A stretch of 51,769 bases of DNA from Deltaproteobacteria bacterium. Lineage in GTDB: Bacteria > Myxococcota_A > UBA9160 > SZUA-336. Below are positions 25,114 through 34,325 of the stretch, one piece after another. A program made the position numbers and the translations under genes. Each line of letters starts with the position of its first letter. The stretch's first letter is position 1. The notes under the pieces were generated by a model. The model was not told the origin of the DNA. It was given only the letters and a program-made list of their open reading frames with translations, and ran no database searches. The stretch spans positions 1 to 51,769 of the forward strand of contig JAFDDB010000008.1 of NCBI GenBank assembly GCA_019311115.1, given 5' to 3'.

Positions 25114-26289
25114 GTGACTGCTACGAAATCTTCACTCCAGGTGATCGGCCCCGACGGCGCCCGGCCGTTCATGCGGGGCATCCTCGTGCAGTCGCTCACC
25201 TCGCGCGGCGTGCCGTTCGACGTGGCCGTCGACGTGTCCAACGCGGTGCGCGACGAGGTCGCGCAACTCGGTGACGTGGAGCTGCAGGAGCTTGCGCGGC
25301 TCGCGGAGAAGCACCTGCCGGACAAGTACGACCTCGAGGCCGTCCCGTTGCGTCCACACGCCGTGCCCACGGTCACGTTCGCGCGCGGTGAGCCCGCGCC
25401 GTTCTCGAAGGGGATCCTGGCCAACTCGCTCCAGGGTGCGGGACTCGATCCCAACGACGCCTACGAAGTCGCGCGCGAGCTCGAGGCCGAGATGCTGCGC
25501 GAAGGCGTGCGCGAGATCGACCGCATCGCGCTCCGCGACCGCGTTGCGGTGACGATCGACAACTACCACGGCCCCAAGGCCGCCGGGCGCTACCGCACCT
25601 GGCGCGCGGCGGCCGAGGACGGCAAGCCGATCTTCCTGCTGCTCGGCGGGTCCACCGGCGTGGGCAAGACGTCGATCGCGGTCGACGTGGCGCGCCGGCT
25701 CGAGATCCCGCACGTGATCGGCACGGACTCGATCCGCCAGATCATGCGGCTGATGTTCTCGCGCGACCTGCTGCCCGAGATCCACTCGTCGACCTACGAC
25801 GCCCACGAGTCCCGCGAGCTGGGCGGGTTGCAGGGCGACCGGGTGATCCCCGCGTTCCGCGAGCAGGCCCAGAAGATCGCGGTCGGCGTCCACGCGCTGC
25901 TCGACCGCGCGGTCGAAGAGAACTACTCGATGATGATCGAGGGCGTGAACGTCGTTCCGGGCCTGCTCGACCTGGACCGCTACAAGGGACGCGCCCACGT
26001 GATCCTGCTGGTCGTGGCCGGCTTGAACGAGAAGACGTACCGCAGCCGCTTCCAGGGCCGCGCGGACCAGGTGCGCCAGCGGGCGGCCGAGCGCTACCTG
26101 GAGCACTTCGACGACATCCTCGCCATCCAGGACCACGTGCTCTCGGAGTGCGAGGTCCACGGCACCCAGATCATCGACAACGTGAACCTCGAGAGCGCGG
26201 TGCTGTCGGTGATCCGCTCGGTCATCGCCAGTCTCTCGGCATCCCTCCCGCGGACGGCCCGGACGGCCGAAGGGAAGAGTCCCTCCTGA
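25114..26289 (+). CDS. 2-phosphoglycerate kinase-like P-loop kinase with ATP-cone-like N-terminus
   Basis: A 391-residue protein. The first 90 residues contain two ATP-cone-like repeats (FMRGILVQSLTSRGV and FSKGILANSLQGAGL, each followed by a helical pair). Residues from about 165 form a P-loop kinase with LLGGSTGVGKTSIA (Lys185), VIGTDSIRQIMR and MMIEGVNVVPGLL. This arrangement matches the archaeal 2-phosphoglycerate kinase family, which makes 2,3-bisphosphoglycerate on the route to the thermoprotectant cyclic 2,3-diphosphoglycerate. The bacterial role is not established; the N-terminal repeats suggest control by ATP/ADP level. GTG 25114 is the start, without a clear ribosome site. It follows ppx closely. 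Confidence 0.84.
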   Translation: MTATKSSLQVIGPDGARPFMRGILVQSLTSRGVPFDVAVDVSNAVRDEVAQLGDVELQELARLAEKHLPDKYDLEAVPLRPHAVPTVTFARGEPAPFSKGILANSLQGAGLDPNDAYEVARELEAEMLREGVREIDRIALRDRVAVTIDNYHGPKAAGRYRTWRAAAEDGKPIFLLLGGSTGVGKTSIAVDVARRLEIPHVIGTDSIRQIMRLMFSRDLLPEIHSSTYDAHESRELGGLQGDRVIPAFREQAQKIAVGVHALLDRAVEENYSMMIEGVNVVPGLLDLDRYKGRAHVILLVVAGLNEKTYRSRFQGRADQVRQRAAERYLEHFDDILAIQDHVLSECEVHGTQIIDNVNLESAVLSVIRSVIASLSASLPRTARTAEGKSPS

Positions 26290-26318
26290 CGTCCCATTCC
26301 ACGGAGAGGAAGGCCCCA

Positions 26319-27167
26319 TTGACTGCGAATCCCATGGCGACCACGCGCTTCGCGCTGGCCTGCATGCTCTCGGTTTCGCTCGCTACGGCGTGCGGCACGC
26401 TCTCGGTCGCGGACGAGAAGAAGCTGGGCCACCAGGTGCAACGCCAGGTCCGCGACCAGTTCACGTTCATGCGCGACCGCGTGGTCGTCAACTACATCCG
26501 GGACCTCGGCGATGAGCTCGTCGGCTCGGCGCGCCCGTCGCCCTTCGACTTCCGCTTCTTCGTGATCGAGGACCCGACCATCAACGCCTTCGCCGTGCCG
26601 GGCGGGGCGATCTACATCGACACCGGCCTGATCCTGGCGGCCAAGGACACGAGCGAGCTGGTCAGCGTGATCGCCCACGAGATGGGGCACGTCACGGCAC
26701 GCCACGTGGCCGAGAACTACAACCGCAGCCAGACGACCGGAATGGTCGCGCAGATCGTGTCGGTCGCGATCGCCATCCTGACCGGCTCCCAGCTCGGTGC
26801 GCAGGGCGGGCAGATCGCCACCGGGCTGGCCGCCGAGGCATACCTGGCGACCTACACGCGCGACGCCGAGCGCGAGGCGGACGACCTGGCGATCGAGACG
26901 ATGGTCCGCGGCGGCTGGAATCCGCAGGGCATGATCGGCATGTTCGAGACGCTGATGCAGGACAGCGGCGGCGGCATGAAGGTCCCGCAGCTGCTGTCGA
27001 GCCACCCGGCGACGCAAGAGCGCATCAACAACGTCAGGGCCGAGATCGCCAGCTACAAGGACCTGCCCCGGCTGCGCCGCGACGACGGTGGTAGACTTGA
27101 GATCATCCAGAGGCGGATCCGGTTGATCATCGGCACGGACGAGGGCAGCGTCAGCGGAAACGACTGA
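26319..27167 (+). CDS. M48-family metalloprotease, probable periplasmic lipoprotein (BepA/LoiP-like)
   Basis: A zinc metalloprotease of about 282 residues. The active site is HEMGH (His120, Glu121, His124), with the third ligand region RDAEREADDLA further on. INAFAVPGGAIYIDTG is the conserved block before it, and SSHPATQERI follows. The N-terminus (ALACMLSVSLATACGTL) is a signal peptide ending in a probable lipobox Cys. Envelope M48 proteases such as BepA degrade or assist misfolded outer-membrane proteins. TTG at 26319 is chosen because GGAGAGGAAGG sits 5 nt before it; ATG 26334 is the alternative. It begins a long plus-strand run with MoxR, VWA and SppA genes. Confidence 0.9.
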   Translation: MTANPMATTRFALACMLSVSLATACGTLSVADEKKLGHQVQRQVRDQFTFMRDRVVVNYIRDLGDELVGSARPSPFDFRFFVIEDPTINAFAVPGGAIYIDTGLILAAKDTSELVSVIAHEMGHVTARHVAENYNRSQTTGMVAQIVSVAIAILTGSQLGAQGGQIATGLAAEAYLATYTRDAEREADDLAIETMVRGGWNPQGMIGMFETLMQDSGGGMKVPQLLSSHPATQERINNVRAEIASYKDLPRLRRDDGGRLEIIQRRIRLIIGTDEGSVSGND

Positions 27168-27203
27168 GCTTCTGCGTCGGGCCGGCTTGGAGGGCGTGAA
27201 GGC

Positions 27204-28598
27204 GTGAGTCGGGCGAAGACGCTGGGCGAGTTGCGGGAGTCGGGCTACCGGCTCCGGTCGGTTCGGGACGAGATCCGCGACAACCTGGTCGCGCGGCTGC
27301 GCGCGAAGGAGACGCTCTTTCCGTCGATGATCGGCTACGACGAGCGCGTGCTCCCCGCCATCGAGCACGCCGTGCTGGCCGGTCACGACATGATCTTCCT
27401 GGGCGAGCGGGGCCAGGGCAAGTCTCGCATGATGCGGATGCTCGTCGAGTTGCTCGACGAGGCCGTTCCGATCGTGGAGGGAAGCGAGGTCAACGACGAC
27501 CCGCTCGCGCCGATCTCGCAGTACGCACGCGACCGCATCGCCGAGCAGGGCGACGCGACTCCCGTCGCCTGGGTCGAGCCCGAAGCGCGCTACGGCGAGA
27601 AGCTGGCGACGCCCGACGTGACCATCGCCGACCTGCTCGGCGAGATCGACCCGATCAAGGTGGCCGAAGGTCACTACCTGGCCGACGAGGCCACCATCCA
27701 CTACGGGCTGATCCCGCGCACGAACCGGGGGATCTTCTGCATCAACGAGCTGCCCGACCTGCCGGAGCGCGTGCAGGTGGGGCTCTTCAACGTGATGGAA
27801 GAGCAGGACTTCCAGGTCAAGGGCTTCAAGATCCGGCTGCCGCTCGACGTGCTGATCGTGGCGAGCGCGAATCCGGAGGACTACACGCGCCGCGGCCGGA
27901 TCATCACGCCGCTGAAGGACCGCTACCAGGCGCAGATCCGCACGCACTACCCGGAGACGCGCGCCCTCGAGCTGCAGGTCGCCGAGCAGGAGCGCCGGCG
28001 TCCCGAGACGAACGGCCTCGACGTGCACGTGCCGGAGTTCGTGCGCCAGATCGTGGGCGAGCTGACCTTGCAGGCGCGCCAGAGTCCGGACGTGAGCCAG
28101 GTGTCGGGCGTGTCCGTGCGCGCGTCGATCGCGAACCTGGAGACGGTACGGGCGGCGGCCGAGCGGCGCGCGCTCATCCTCGGCGAGCGCGAGGCCGTGC
28201 CGCGCATCAGCGACCTGCCGTCGATGTCGTCGTCGATGCTCGGCAAGCTCGAGCTCGAGTACGCGGGCACCGAGACCGGCGAGGGTGAGATCTTCGAGAA
28301 GCTGCTCAAGCGCGCCACCAAGACCGTCTTCGACGAGCTGCTCTCGATCGAGGACCTGGAGCCCGTGCTCACCTCGTTCTCCGAGGGGTGGAAGATCGAG
28401 GTCGGCCCCAACCTGCCGGCCCAGGAGTACGTGGAGGGACTCGACAACATCCACGGGCTGCGCGCGGCCGTCGAGAAGCTCGGCGAAGAGGGCAGCCCGG
28501 CACGTGCGGCCTCGGCGATCGAGTTCGTGCTCGAGGGGCTGCACCTGTCGAACCGCCTGAACAAGGACGTCGAAGGCGGACGGGTCCTCTACCGCTGA
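27204..28598 (+). CDS. MoxR/magnesium-chelatase-type AAA+ ATPase
   Basis: A 464-residue AAA+ ATPase. Walker A is LGERGQGKSRM (Lys73, Ser74) and the Walker B region GIFCINELPDLPERVQ; sensor 1 is VASANPEDYT, and FPSMIGYDERVLPAIEHAVL is the helical start of the module. The C-terminal third is a helical lid typical of the ChlI/MoxR group. MoxR ATPases act with VWA proteins as chaperones that insert metals or activate protein complexes; here the VWA gene starts 8 nt after the stop. GTG 27204 is preceded by GGAGGGCGTGAAGGC. With the M48 and SppA neighbours this points to envelope or protein-complex maturation. Confidence 0.9.
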   Translation: MSRAKTLGELRESGYRLRSVRDEIRDNLVARLRAKETLFPSMIGYDERVLPAIEHAVLAGHDMIFLGERGQGKSRMMRMLVELLDEAVPIVEGSEVNDDPLAPISQYARDRIAEQGDATPVAWVEPEARYGEKLATPDVTIADLLGEIDPIKVAEGHYLADEATIHYGLIPRTNRGIFCINELPDLPERVQVGLFNVMEEQDFQVKGFKIRLPLDVLIVASANPEDYTRRGRIITPLKDRYQAQIRTHYPETRALELQVAEQERRRPETNGLDVHVPEFVRQIVGELTLQARQSPDVSQVSGVSVRASIANLETVRAAAERRALILGEREAVPRISDLPSMSSSMLGKLELEYAGTETGEGEIFEKLLKRATKTVFDELLSIEDLEPVLTSFSEGWKIEVGPNLPAQEYVEGLDNIHGLRAAVEKLGEEGSPARAASAIEFVLEGLHLSNRLNKDVEGGRVLYR

Positions 28599-28606
28599 AC
28601 GACTCC

Positions 28607-30238
28607 GTGCGACGCATCGTCTACAGCCACTGGGACGGCAAGCAGCAGCGCTATTCGCTCGAGGCGGACCAGGCGCTCGACGAGCTGTCACGCTTCCTGA
28701 TGGAGGGACTCGATCTCCAGGAGTCGCTGGACTGGATGCGCTACCAGGGCTTCGACCTGGCGGGAATGGACTTCCGCGTGATGGGGCTCGAGGAGATGCT
28801 CCAGGAGCTGCGGCAGCAGGCTCGCGAACTGATGTCCGGCTACAACATGGACCAGACGTTCGACGAGCGCTGGCAGCAGCTCGAGGACATCCTGGGCCGT
28901 GAAGAGACCGCGCAGGAGCGCGACCACGGCGTCGAGTCCGCCGCGTACAACGACTTCCGCCGCCGCCGCGACGACCTGCCGCGCCGTCTCTCGCAGGCGC
29001 TCGAGTCGTTCCGCGACCACGAGTGGGCCGACGCCGAAGCCGAGGCGGACTTCCAGGAGCTGCTCGGCGACCAGCAGGACGCGTCCGAGCTCGAGGACTT
29101 CTACGCGCGCAACCGTGGACAGCTCCAGGGCGGCGAGGGCCTGGGCTTCGAGGAGGCGCTCGAGCTGATGCGCCAGGTCGAGGCGATCTCGCAGATGGCG
29201 CAGAACCTGCTCGACGGAAACTTCGAGAGCATCTCGATGGACCAGCTGCGCGAGATGCTCGGCGAAGAGGGCGCGCAGTCGATCATGATCCTGCGCGACC
29301 TCGAGGGCGCGCTCGAGCGCGGCGGCTACCTGCGCGAGGGCGCGGACGGTCCCGAGCTGACGCCGCGCGCCATCCGCCGCCTGGGCGAGCTCGCACTCGA
29401 GGACATCTACGCGTCGCTGAAGCGCGGCGGGGCGGGAACCCACGAGACGAAGCACCGGGGCGGCGGGGTCGTGGCTCCCGAGCGCACGCGCCCGTACGTG
29501 TTCGGCGAGCCGAGCCACCTCGACACGGTCGGGACGCTGCGCAACGCGCTTCGCCGAGGGCTCCCCGAGCCCGACGCCGGGACCGGGCGCACGCGCCTCG
29601 ACCTCGAGCCCGGCGATCTCGAGGTCTTCGACACGGACCAGCTCACCGAGACCACCACGGTGCTGCTGCTCGACATGAGCTGGTCCATGTCGTGGTCCGG
29701 CCGCTGGCCCGCCGCCAAGCGCGTCGCCGTGGCCATGGATCACCTGATCCGCACGCGCTATCCGCGCGACCGCTTCTTCATCGTCGGCTTCTACACCCGC
29801 GCGCGGGAGCTGCGCATCCACGAGCTGCCCGAGCTCTCGTGGAACATGACCGACCCGTTCACCAACCTGCAGGACGGGCTGCGCATCGCGCAGCGGCTGA
29901 TCGACCGCAACCCGAGTCCGAACAGCCAGATCATCGTGATCACCGACGGGCAGCCGACGGCGTACTTCCTGGGCGAAGAGCTGCGCGTCGAGTGGCCGAA
30001 CGGCTACGGCGGCATCAGCCCTCGCGCCAACCGCGAGACCCTGCGCGAGGTGCGGCGCGTGACGCGGCGCGGGATCACCATCAACACGTTCATGCTCGAC
30101 GATGCGCCGGAACTCGTGCGCTTCGTCGAGGCGATGACCCGCATCAACAAGGGGCGCGCCTTCTACACCACGCCACAGCAGATCGGTGAGTACGTCATGG
30201 TGGACTACCTGACGCGCAAGAAGCGCCGGATCGGCTGA
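28607..30238 (+). CDS. VWA-domain protein, partner of the MoxR-type ATPase
   Basis: A 543-residue cytoplasmic protein. The first 330 residues are helical and charged (repeated Glu, Gln, Asp-rich helices). The C-terminal 200 form a von Willebrand A domain with the MIDAS motif DMSWS (Asp356, Ser358, Ser360), the later MIDAS Thr region DPFTNLQDGLR and the Asp of VITDGQPTA. Such proteins bind a client through the metal site and are remodelled by the MoxR ATPase encoded directly upstream. GTG at 28607 is used; a CTG at 28595 that would overlap the MoxR stop (CTGA) is a less likely option. No signal peptide is present. Confidence 0.88.
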   Translation: MRRIVYSHWDGKQQRYSLEADQALDELSRFLMEGLDLQESLDWMRYQGFDLAGMDFRVMGLEEMLQELRQQARELMSGYNMDQTFDERWQQLEDILGREETAQERDHGVESAAYNDFRRRRDDLPRRLSQALESFRDHEWADAEAEADFQELLGDQQDASELEDFYARNRGQLQGGEGLGFEEALELMRQVEAISQMAQNLLDGNFESISMDQLREMLGEEGAQSIMILRDLEGALERGGYLREGADGPELTPRAIRRLGELALEDIYASLKRGGAGTHETKHRGGGVVAPERTRPYVFGEPSHLDTVGTLRNALRRGLPEPDAGTGRTRLDLEPGDLEVFDTDQLTETTTVLLLDMSWSMSWSGRWPAAKRVAVAMDHLIRTRYPRDRFFIVGFYTRARELRIHELPELSWNMTDPFTNLQDGLRIAQRLIDRNPSPNSQIIVITDGQPTAYFLGEELRVEWPNGYGGISPRANRETLREVRRVTRRGITINTFMLDDAPELVRFVEAMTRINKGRAFYTTPQQIGEYVMVDYLTRKKRRIG

Positions 30239-30246
30239 GATCGCAC

Positions 30247-31908
30247 ATGCCGCGCCCCCTCGACGTCGCCCTGAGGCTGCTCCAGAACCTGTACGGGCTG
30301 GTGCGGGACGCGTTCCTCGCGCCGGCCGCCTCGCGCATGTCGCGGGATTGGATCGTCGTCCGGCTCGACCACGGCGTCGTCGAGACGCCGCCCGCGCGGA
30401 ACTGGCTGCAGGGCTTCCGGCCCGCGCCGCGGGCACTCACGTCGGTGCTCGAGTGCCTCGAGCGCGCGGGAGACGACGCGCGGGTGCGTGGTGTGCTGCT
30501 CCGGCTGGGCAGCGCGCCGCTCGGCTGGGCCAAGGTGCAGTCGCTGGCGCGCGCGATGGGCGAGCTTCGCGACTCGGGCAAGCGGGTGGTCGTATACGCG
30601 GACAGCACCGGGAACGCGGGCGGCTGGCTCGGCGGGCTCGCCGACCGCTTCTGGATGGCGCCGGAAGGGCGCCTCGACCTGCTCGGCGTCAAGAGCGTGG
30701 GTCCCTACCTGCGTGGCGCCCTCGATCGCTTCGGCATCCGGCCGCGTGTGATCAGCGCCGGCCGCTTCAAGAGCGCCGGCGAGGTCCTGTCTCGGCAGGG
30801 CATGAGCGAGTCCGCGCGCGAAGCGCTCGAGCCGGTCGTCGACGAGCTGTATGGTGCTCTCGTCGGTGGGCTGACGGCTTCGCGCTGCGCCGACGAACAG
30901 GCCGCGCGCAAGTGCATCGACGAGGGTCCGTACCTGGCCGTCGAGGCGCGCGAGGCAGGGCTCGTCGACGAACTCGTCTACGCCGACGAGATTCCCCGGA
31001 AGCTGGCCGACCTCGCCGGCGCGGAGCCGGAGCCCGAGGCGACCGACGCCGACTTCGAGAAGCGCCTGGTCGCCGACACCAGCTACCTGACGCTGGCGCG
31101 TCCGCGCTTCCAGTGGTCGCCCGTGCTCGACGGCCGCCGCGAGATCGCAGTCGTCCCGCTCGAGGGCCTGATCCGGTCCGGTAGCGCACGCGCGCTGGTC
31201 CCGCTGCTCCGCCGCATCGAGCGTGACGACTCGGTGCGCGCGCTGGTCGTGCGGATCAACAGTCCGGGCGGCGAGCCGCTCGCATCGGACCAGCTTCGGC
31301 GTGCGCTCGCGCGCGTCGCCAAGCAGAAGCCCGTGGTTGCGAGTCTGGCCGACGTGGCGGCCTCGGGCGGCTACTACGTGGCCATGGCGGCGAACGAGGT
31401 GGTCGCGGAGCCGGCGACGCTCACCGGCTCGATCGGCGTCGTGCTCGCGACCGTCGAGGTCGACGAGCTGCTCGAAGGCCTGGGGGTGCACGTCGACGGC
31501 GTGGAGCGCGGCCGCCACGCGCGCATCTACGACCCGACGCGCGAGCGTACGCAGGAAGAGCGCGCGCTGCTCAAGCGTCACGTCGAGGGCATGTACAAGA
31601 GCTTCGTCGCCAAGGCCGCCGAGGCCAGGGGACGCAGCGAGGCCGAGATCGAGAGCGTCGCGGCAGGCCGAGTCTGGACCGGCACACAGGCTCGGGAGCG
31701 CGGGCTCGTCGACTCGCTGGGTGGGCTCGACGCCGCGATCGAGCGCGCTCGCGCGCTCGCCGGTCTCGACAGCGGCGACGGCGACGTCGTCCACATGAAC
31801 GCGGACCGGCCCGCGCTCGAGCGCCTGTTCGGGCGGCCGGTGCTCGAGGACGCCAGTCCCGTGCGGGGAGCTCAGCTGCTGTGTCCGGTCCGGTTGACGC
31901 TGGACTGA
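30247..31908 (+). CDS. sppA: SppA, signal peptide peptidase (67K type)
   Basis: A 553-residue serine protease of family S49 that degrades cleaved signal peptides at the membrane. It has the tandem two-domain layout of the long (67K) type: the general base Lys175 in GRFKSAGE comes from the first domain and the nucleophile Ser373 in ADVAASGGYYVAM from the second, with the conserved TGSIGVV downstream. The N-terminus (LDVALRLLQNLYGLVRDAF) is amphipathic rather than a clear membrane helix, so the anchor may be weak. ATG 30247 comes 8 nt after the VWA stop. Its last 28 nt overlap trmB. Confidence 0.93.
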   Translation: MPRPLDVALRLLQNLYGLVRDAFLAPAASRMSRDWIVVRLDHGVVETPPARNWLQGFRPAPRALTSVLECLERAGDDARVRGVLLRLGSAPLGWAKVQSLARAMGELRDSGKRVVVYADSTGNAGGWLGGLADRFWMAPEGRLDLLGVKSVGPYLRGALDRFGIRPRVISAGRFKSAGEVLSRQGMSESAREALEPVVDELYGALVGGLTASRCADEQAARKCIDEGPYLAVEAREAGLVDELVYADEIPRKLADLAGAEPEPEATDADFEKRLVADTSYLTLARPRFQWSPVLDGRREIAVVPLEGLIRSGSARALVPLLRRIERDDSVRALVVRINSPGGEPLASDQLRRALARVAKQKPVVASLADVAASGGYYVAMAANEVVAEPATLTGSIGVVLATVEVDELLEGLGVHVDGVERGRHARIYDPTRERTQEERALLKRHVEGMYKSFVAKAAEARGRSEAEIESVAAGRVWTGTQARERGLVDSLGGLDAAIERARALAGLDSGDGDVVHMNADRPALERLFGRPVLEDASPVRGAQLLCPVRLTLD

Positions 31909-32495
31909 GCGTCGCGCTCGAAGGCGAGGCGCTGCGCGAGCTCGGGCTCGACGCCTGCTTCGACGGCCGGCCCGTCGTGCTCGAGATCGGGTTCGGACGC
32001 GCCGAGCTGATCCTGGCGCTCGCCCAGGCCGACCCCGCGCGCGGCTACCTGGGCGTCGAGGTCTCTCGCAAGCGCGTCGCCAAGGCTGCGCGGCGAGCGG
32101 AGAAGGCCGGCATCGGGAACGTGCGGCTGGTGCACTCCAACGCGGAGTTCGTGGTCGAGCGCGCGCTGCCCCCGTCGAGCATCAGCGAGTGCTGGATCAA
32201 CTTCTCGGACCCCTGGCCCAAGAAGCGGCATTTCAAGCGCAGGCTCTTCCAGCCGGACTTCGTCGCCCGGCTGTGCGGCGTTCTCGAGCCCGGGGCGCCG
32301 CTGCACGTGGCCACCGACCACGCCGGTTATGCCGAGTGGATCGACGAGGTCCTCGCCGCCGCGCCGGGCCTCGAGAACCTCTGCGGGCCGCGCCGCGTGT
32401 CCGATACCGCTCCCGCGCGGCCGGTCACGGCGTATGAGGCCGAGTGGCTTGCCGAAGGGCGCCGCATCGCGTATTTCGAGTATCGCAGAAAATGA
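31881..32495 (+). CDS. trmB: TrmB, tRNA (guanine-N7-)-methyltransferase
   Basis: TrmB makes m7G at position 46 of tRNA. The 204-residue protein has the SAM loop VVLEIGFGRAELILALA, the conserved YLGVEVSRKRVAKA, the catalytic region WINFSDPWPKKRHFKRRL and a C-terminal AYEAEWLAEGRRIAYFEYR close to the family's T-x-Y-E end. GTG at 31881 lies 28 nt inside sppA, and the stop overlaps the rlmN start in ATGA, so the three genes are tightly coupled. The N-terminus is short compared with E. coli TrmB, as in many deltaproteobacteria. The pairing with rlmN makes a small RNA-methylation block. Confidence 0.95.
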   Translation: MSGPVDAGLSVALEGEALRELGLDACFDGRPVVLEIGFGRAELILALAQADPARGYLGVEVSRKRVAKAARRAEKAGIGNVRLVHSNAEFVVERALPPSSISECWINFSDPWPKKRHFKRRLFQPDFVARLCGVLEPGAPLHVATDHAGYAEWIDEVLAAAPGLENLCGPRRVSDTAPARPVTAYEAEWLAEGRRIAYFEYRRK

Positions 32496-33562
32496 GATCC
32501 GTCCTGACCCACACCCCAGAGGAGTTTCGCGACGCGCTCGTCGAAGAGGGCGTCGAGGGCTTCCGCGCGCAGCAGATCCTGCGCTGGCTCCACGGCCGCG
32601 GCGTGCGCGAGTTCGCCGAGATGTCGGATCTGTCCCGCGAGCTGCGCGCCGACCTGGGGAACCGTTGGAGCACGCGCGCGCTCGAGCTCCGCGAGGCGCA
32701 CGTGTCGTCGGACGGCACCGAGAAGCTCGTGCTCCAGACCGGAGACCGCTCGCGCATCGAGGCGGTGATGATCCCCGAGCAGGATCGCCGCACGCTCTGC
32801 GTCTCGTCGCAGGTCGGCTGCAGCCTCGACTGCAGCTTCTGCGCGACCGCCCGGCTCGGCTTCGGCCGGAACCTGGACGCCGCCGAGATCGTCGACCAGG
32901 TGCTGCACGCGTCGGGGCGCCTGCGCGAGCGTGGCGAGCGGCTGACGCACGTGGTGTTCATGGGCATGGGCGAGCCGCTGCTGAACCTGCGCGAGGTCGT
33001 TCGCGCGATCCGCGTCATGACCGACCCGGGAGCCCTGGCGCTCTCGCGCCGCCGGATCACGGTGTCGACCGCGGGGGTGGTGCCGCGGATCGCCGAGCTC
33101 GGCCGGCAGGTGCGCGTGCGGCTGGCCGTGTCGCTGCACGCGACCACCGACGAGCTGCGCAACGAGCTGGTGCCGCTGAACCGCCGCTTCCCGCTCGCGT
33201 CACTGCTCCAGGCCTGCCGGGAGTTCCCGCTTCCGCCCCGGGACCGCCTCTCCTTCGAGTACACGCTGATCGACGGGGTGAACGACTCCGAGGCGGACGC
33301 CCGCCGCCTGGTGAAGCTCCTGCACGGGCTGCGCGCCAAGGTCAACGCGATCCCGCTGAACGAGCACCCGGCCTCGTCCTACCGGAGGCCCTCTCCGGAC
33401 CGCGTCGAGCGCTTCGCCAGCACGCTCGCGCGCTCGGGCGTCACGGTGTCGGTGCGGCGCAGCCGTGGAGACGACATCCTCGCCGCCTGCGGACAGCTGG
33501 GCGCGGTCCGGGCGGCTCCAGCGGCCGCAGATGCGACGGTTTCGGACGGCAGGCTCCGATAA
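32492..33562 (+). CDS. rlmN: RlmN-like radical SAM methyltransferase for 23S rRNA A2503 (and tRNA A37)
   Basis: A 356-residue radical-SAM enzyme that makes 2-methyladenosine. The 4Fe-4S motif CSLDCSFC uses Cys110, Cys114 and Cys117; VGC at the front is part of SSQVGCSLDC, and the upstream Cys in RRTLCVSS and Cys333 in DILAACGQL match the two mechanistic cysteines of RlmN. VVFMGMGEPLLN, RRITVSTAGVV and LAVSLHATTDELR are family signatures, and PLNRRFPL is also present. The N-terminal HhH-like part (FRAQQILRWLHGRGV) is complete. ATG 32492 overlaps the trmB stop. Nothing suggests the antibiotic-resistance relative Cfr. Confidence 0.94.
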   Translation: MRSVLTHTPEEFRDALVEEGVEGFRAQQILRWLHGRGVREFAEMSDLSRELRADLGNRWSTRALELREAHVSSDGTEKLVLQTGDRSRIEAVMIPEQDRRTLCVSSQVGCSLDCSFCATARLGFGRNLDAAEIVDQVLHASGRLRERGERLTHVVFMGMGEPLLNLREVVRAIRVMTDPGALALSRRRITVSTAGVVPRIAELGRQVRVRLAVSLHATTDELRNELVPLNRRFPLASLLQACREFPLPPRDRLSFEYTLIDGVNDSEADARRLVKLLHGLRAKVNAIPLNEHPASSYRRPSPDRVERFASTLARSGVTVSVRRSRGDDILAACGQLGAVRAAPAAADATVSDGRLR

Positions 33563-33570
33563 GGACCGCA

Positions 33571-34266
33571 ATGATCTACGCCATCGGTGACATCCACGGC
33601 ATGCGGGCGGAACTCGAGGAGCTTCTCGAGCAGCTTCCGCTCACCGATGACGACCAGCTCGTCTTCATCGGCGACTATGTCGATCGCGGCCCGGACGCGA
33701 AGGGCGTCGTGGACGTGCTGATCGAGCTGAGCCACCGCCACGACTGCACCTTCCTGATCGGGAATCACGAGGCCATGTTCCTGTCGTTCCTGGGCTGGGA
33801 CGATCCATGGTACTTCGGCGCCGAGGCCTTCCTGCAGAACGGCGGCGACACCACGCTCCAGAGCTACGGCTACTTCGAGGACTGCGAGAACTTCGCGCTG
33901 CCGCCCGACCACGACAAGTTCTACCGCGACCTCGTGCCCTACCACGTGAAGGGCGAGTACGTGTTCGTTCACGCCGGGCTCTCGCGCGACTCGCTGTCGC
34001 TGTCCGACATCGAGTACGCGCTCGAGCACGAAGCGCCCCGCGACATCCTCTGGCAGCGCTCGACGTCGGAGCTTCCGCACAGCTTGGGAGCCACGGTCAT
34101 CTACGGGCACACGCCGGTGCCGGACCTGCAGGTGCGCTGGAATCTGCCTTACACGATCGGCATCGACACGGGCTGCGTGTACGGCGGCTCGCTCACGGCC
34201 ATCCGCCTGCCCGACGAGACGCTCTTCCAGGTGGAGTGCAAGTCGCCCGAGTACACCTTCGGCTGA
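33571..34266 (+). CDS. Metallophosphoesterase, bacterial serine/threonine phosphatase type
   Basis: A 231-residue calcineurin-like phosphatase. The dimetal motifs are in order: GDIHGM at residues 6-11, GDYVDRGPD, GNHEAM, the HAGLSRDSL histidine and the final YGHTPVPDLQV with the GIDTGCVYGG loop. GDYVDRG and the compact size fit the bacterial PPP phosphatase group (PrpA/lambda phosphatase) and not ApaH, which is longer. It could dephosphorylate proteins or act on small phosphoesters. The ATG follows AAGGACCGCA, a good ribosome site. It starts 8 nt after the rlmN stop and ends the plus-strand run that began with the M48 gene. Confidence 0.9.
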   Translation: MIYAIGDIHGMRAELEELLEQLPLTDDDQLVFIGDYVDRGPDAKGVVDVLIELSHRHDCTFLIGNHEAMFLSFLGWDDPWYFGAEAFLQNGGDTTLQSYGYFEDCENFALPPDHDKFYRDLVPYHVKGEYVFVHAGLSRDSLSLSDIEYALEHEAPRDILWQRSTSELPHSLGATVIYGHTPVPDLQVRWNLPYTIGIDTGCVYGGSLTAIRLPDETLFQVECKSPEYTFG

Positions 34267-34325
34267 CGCAACTCAGCTGACGCGCTAGCGGGCTGCCGAG
34301 ACCGCCGTCTCCGCTCAATGGCCCG

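Noticed and set aside
34267-34325. Terminator between the phosphatase and the MltD-like gene
   Set aside because: Only a GAGAC-CGCC-GTCTC hairpin with 5-bp arms is present, without a T-tract on either side.
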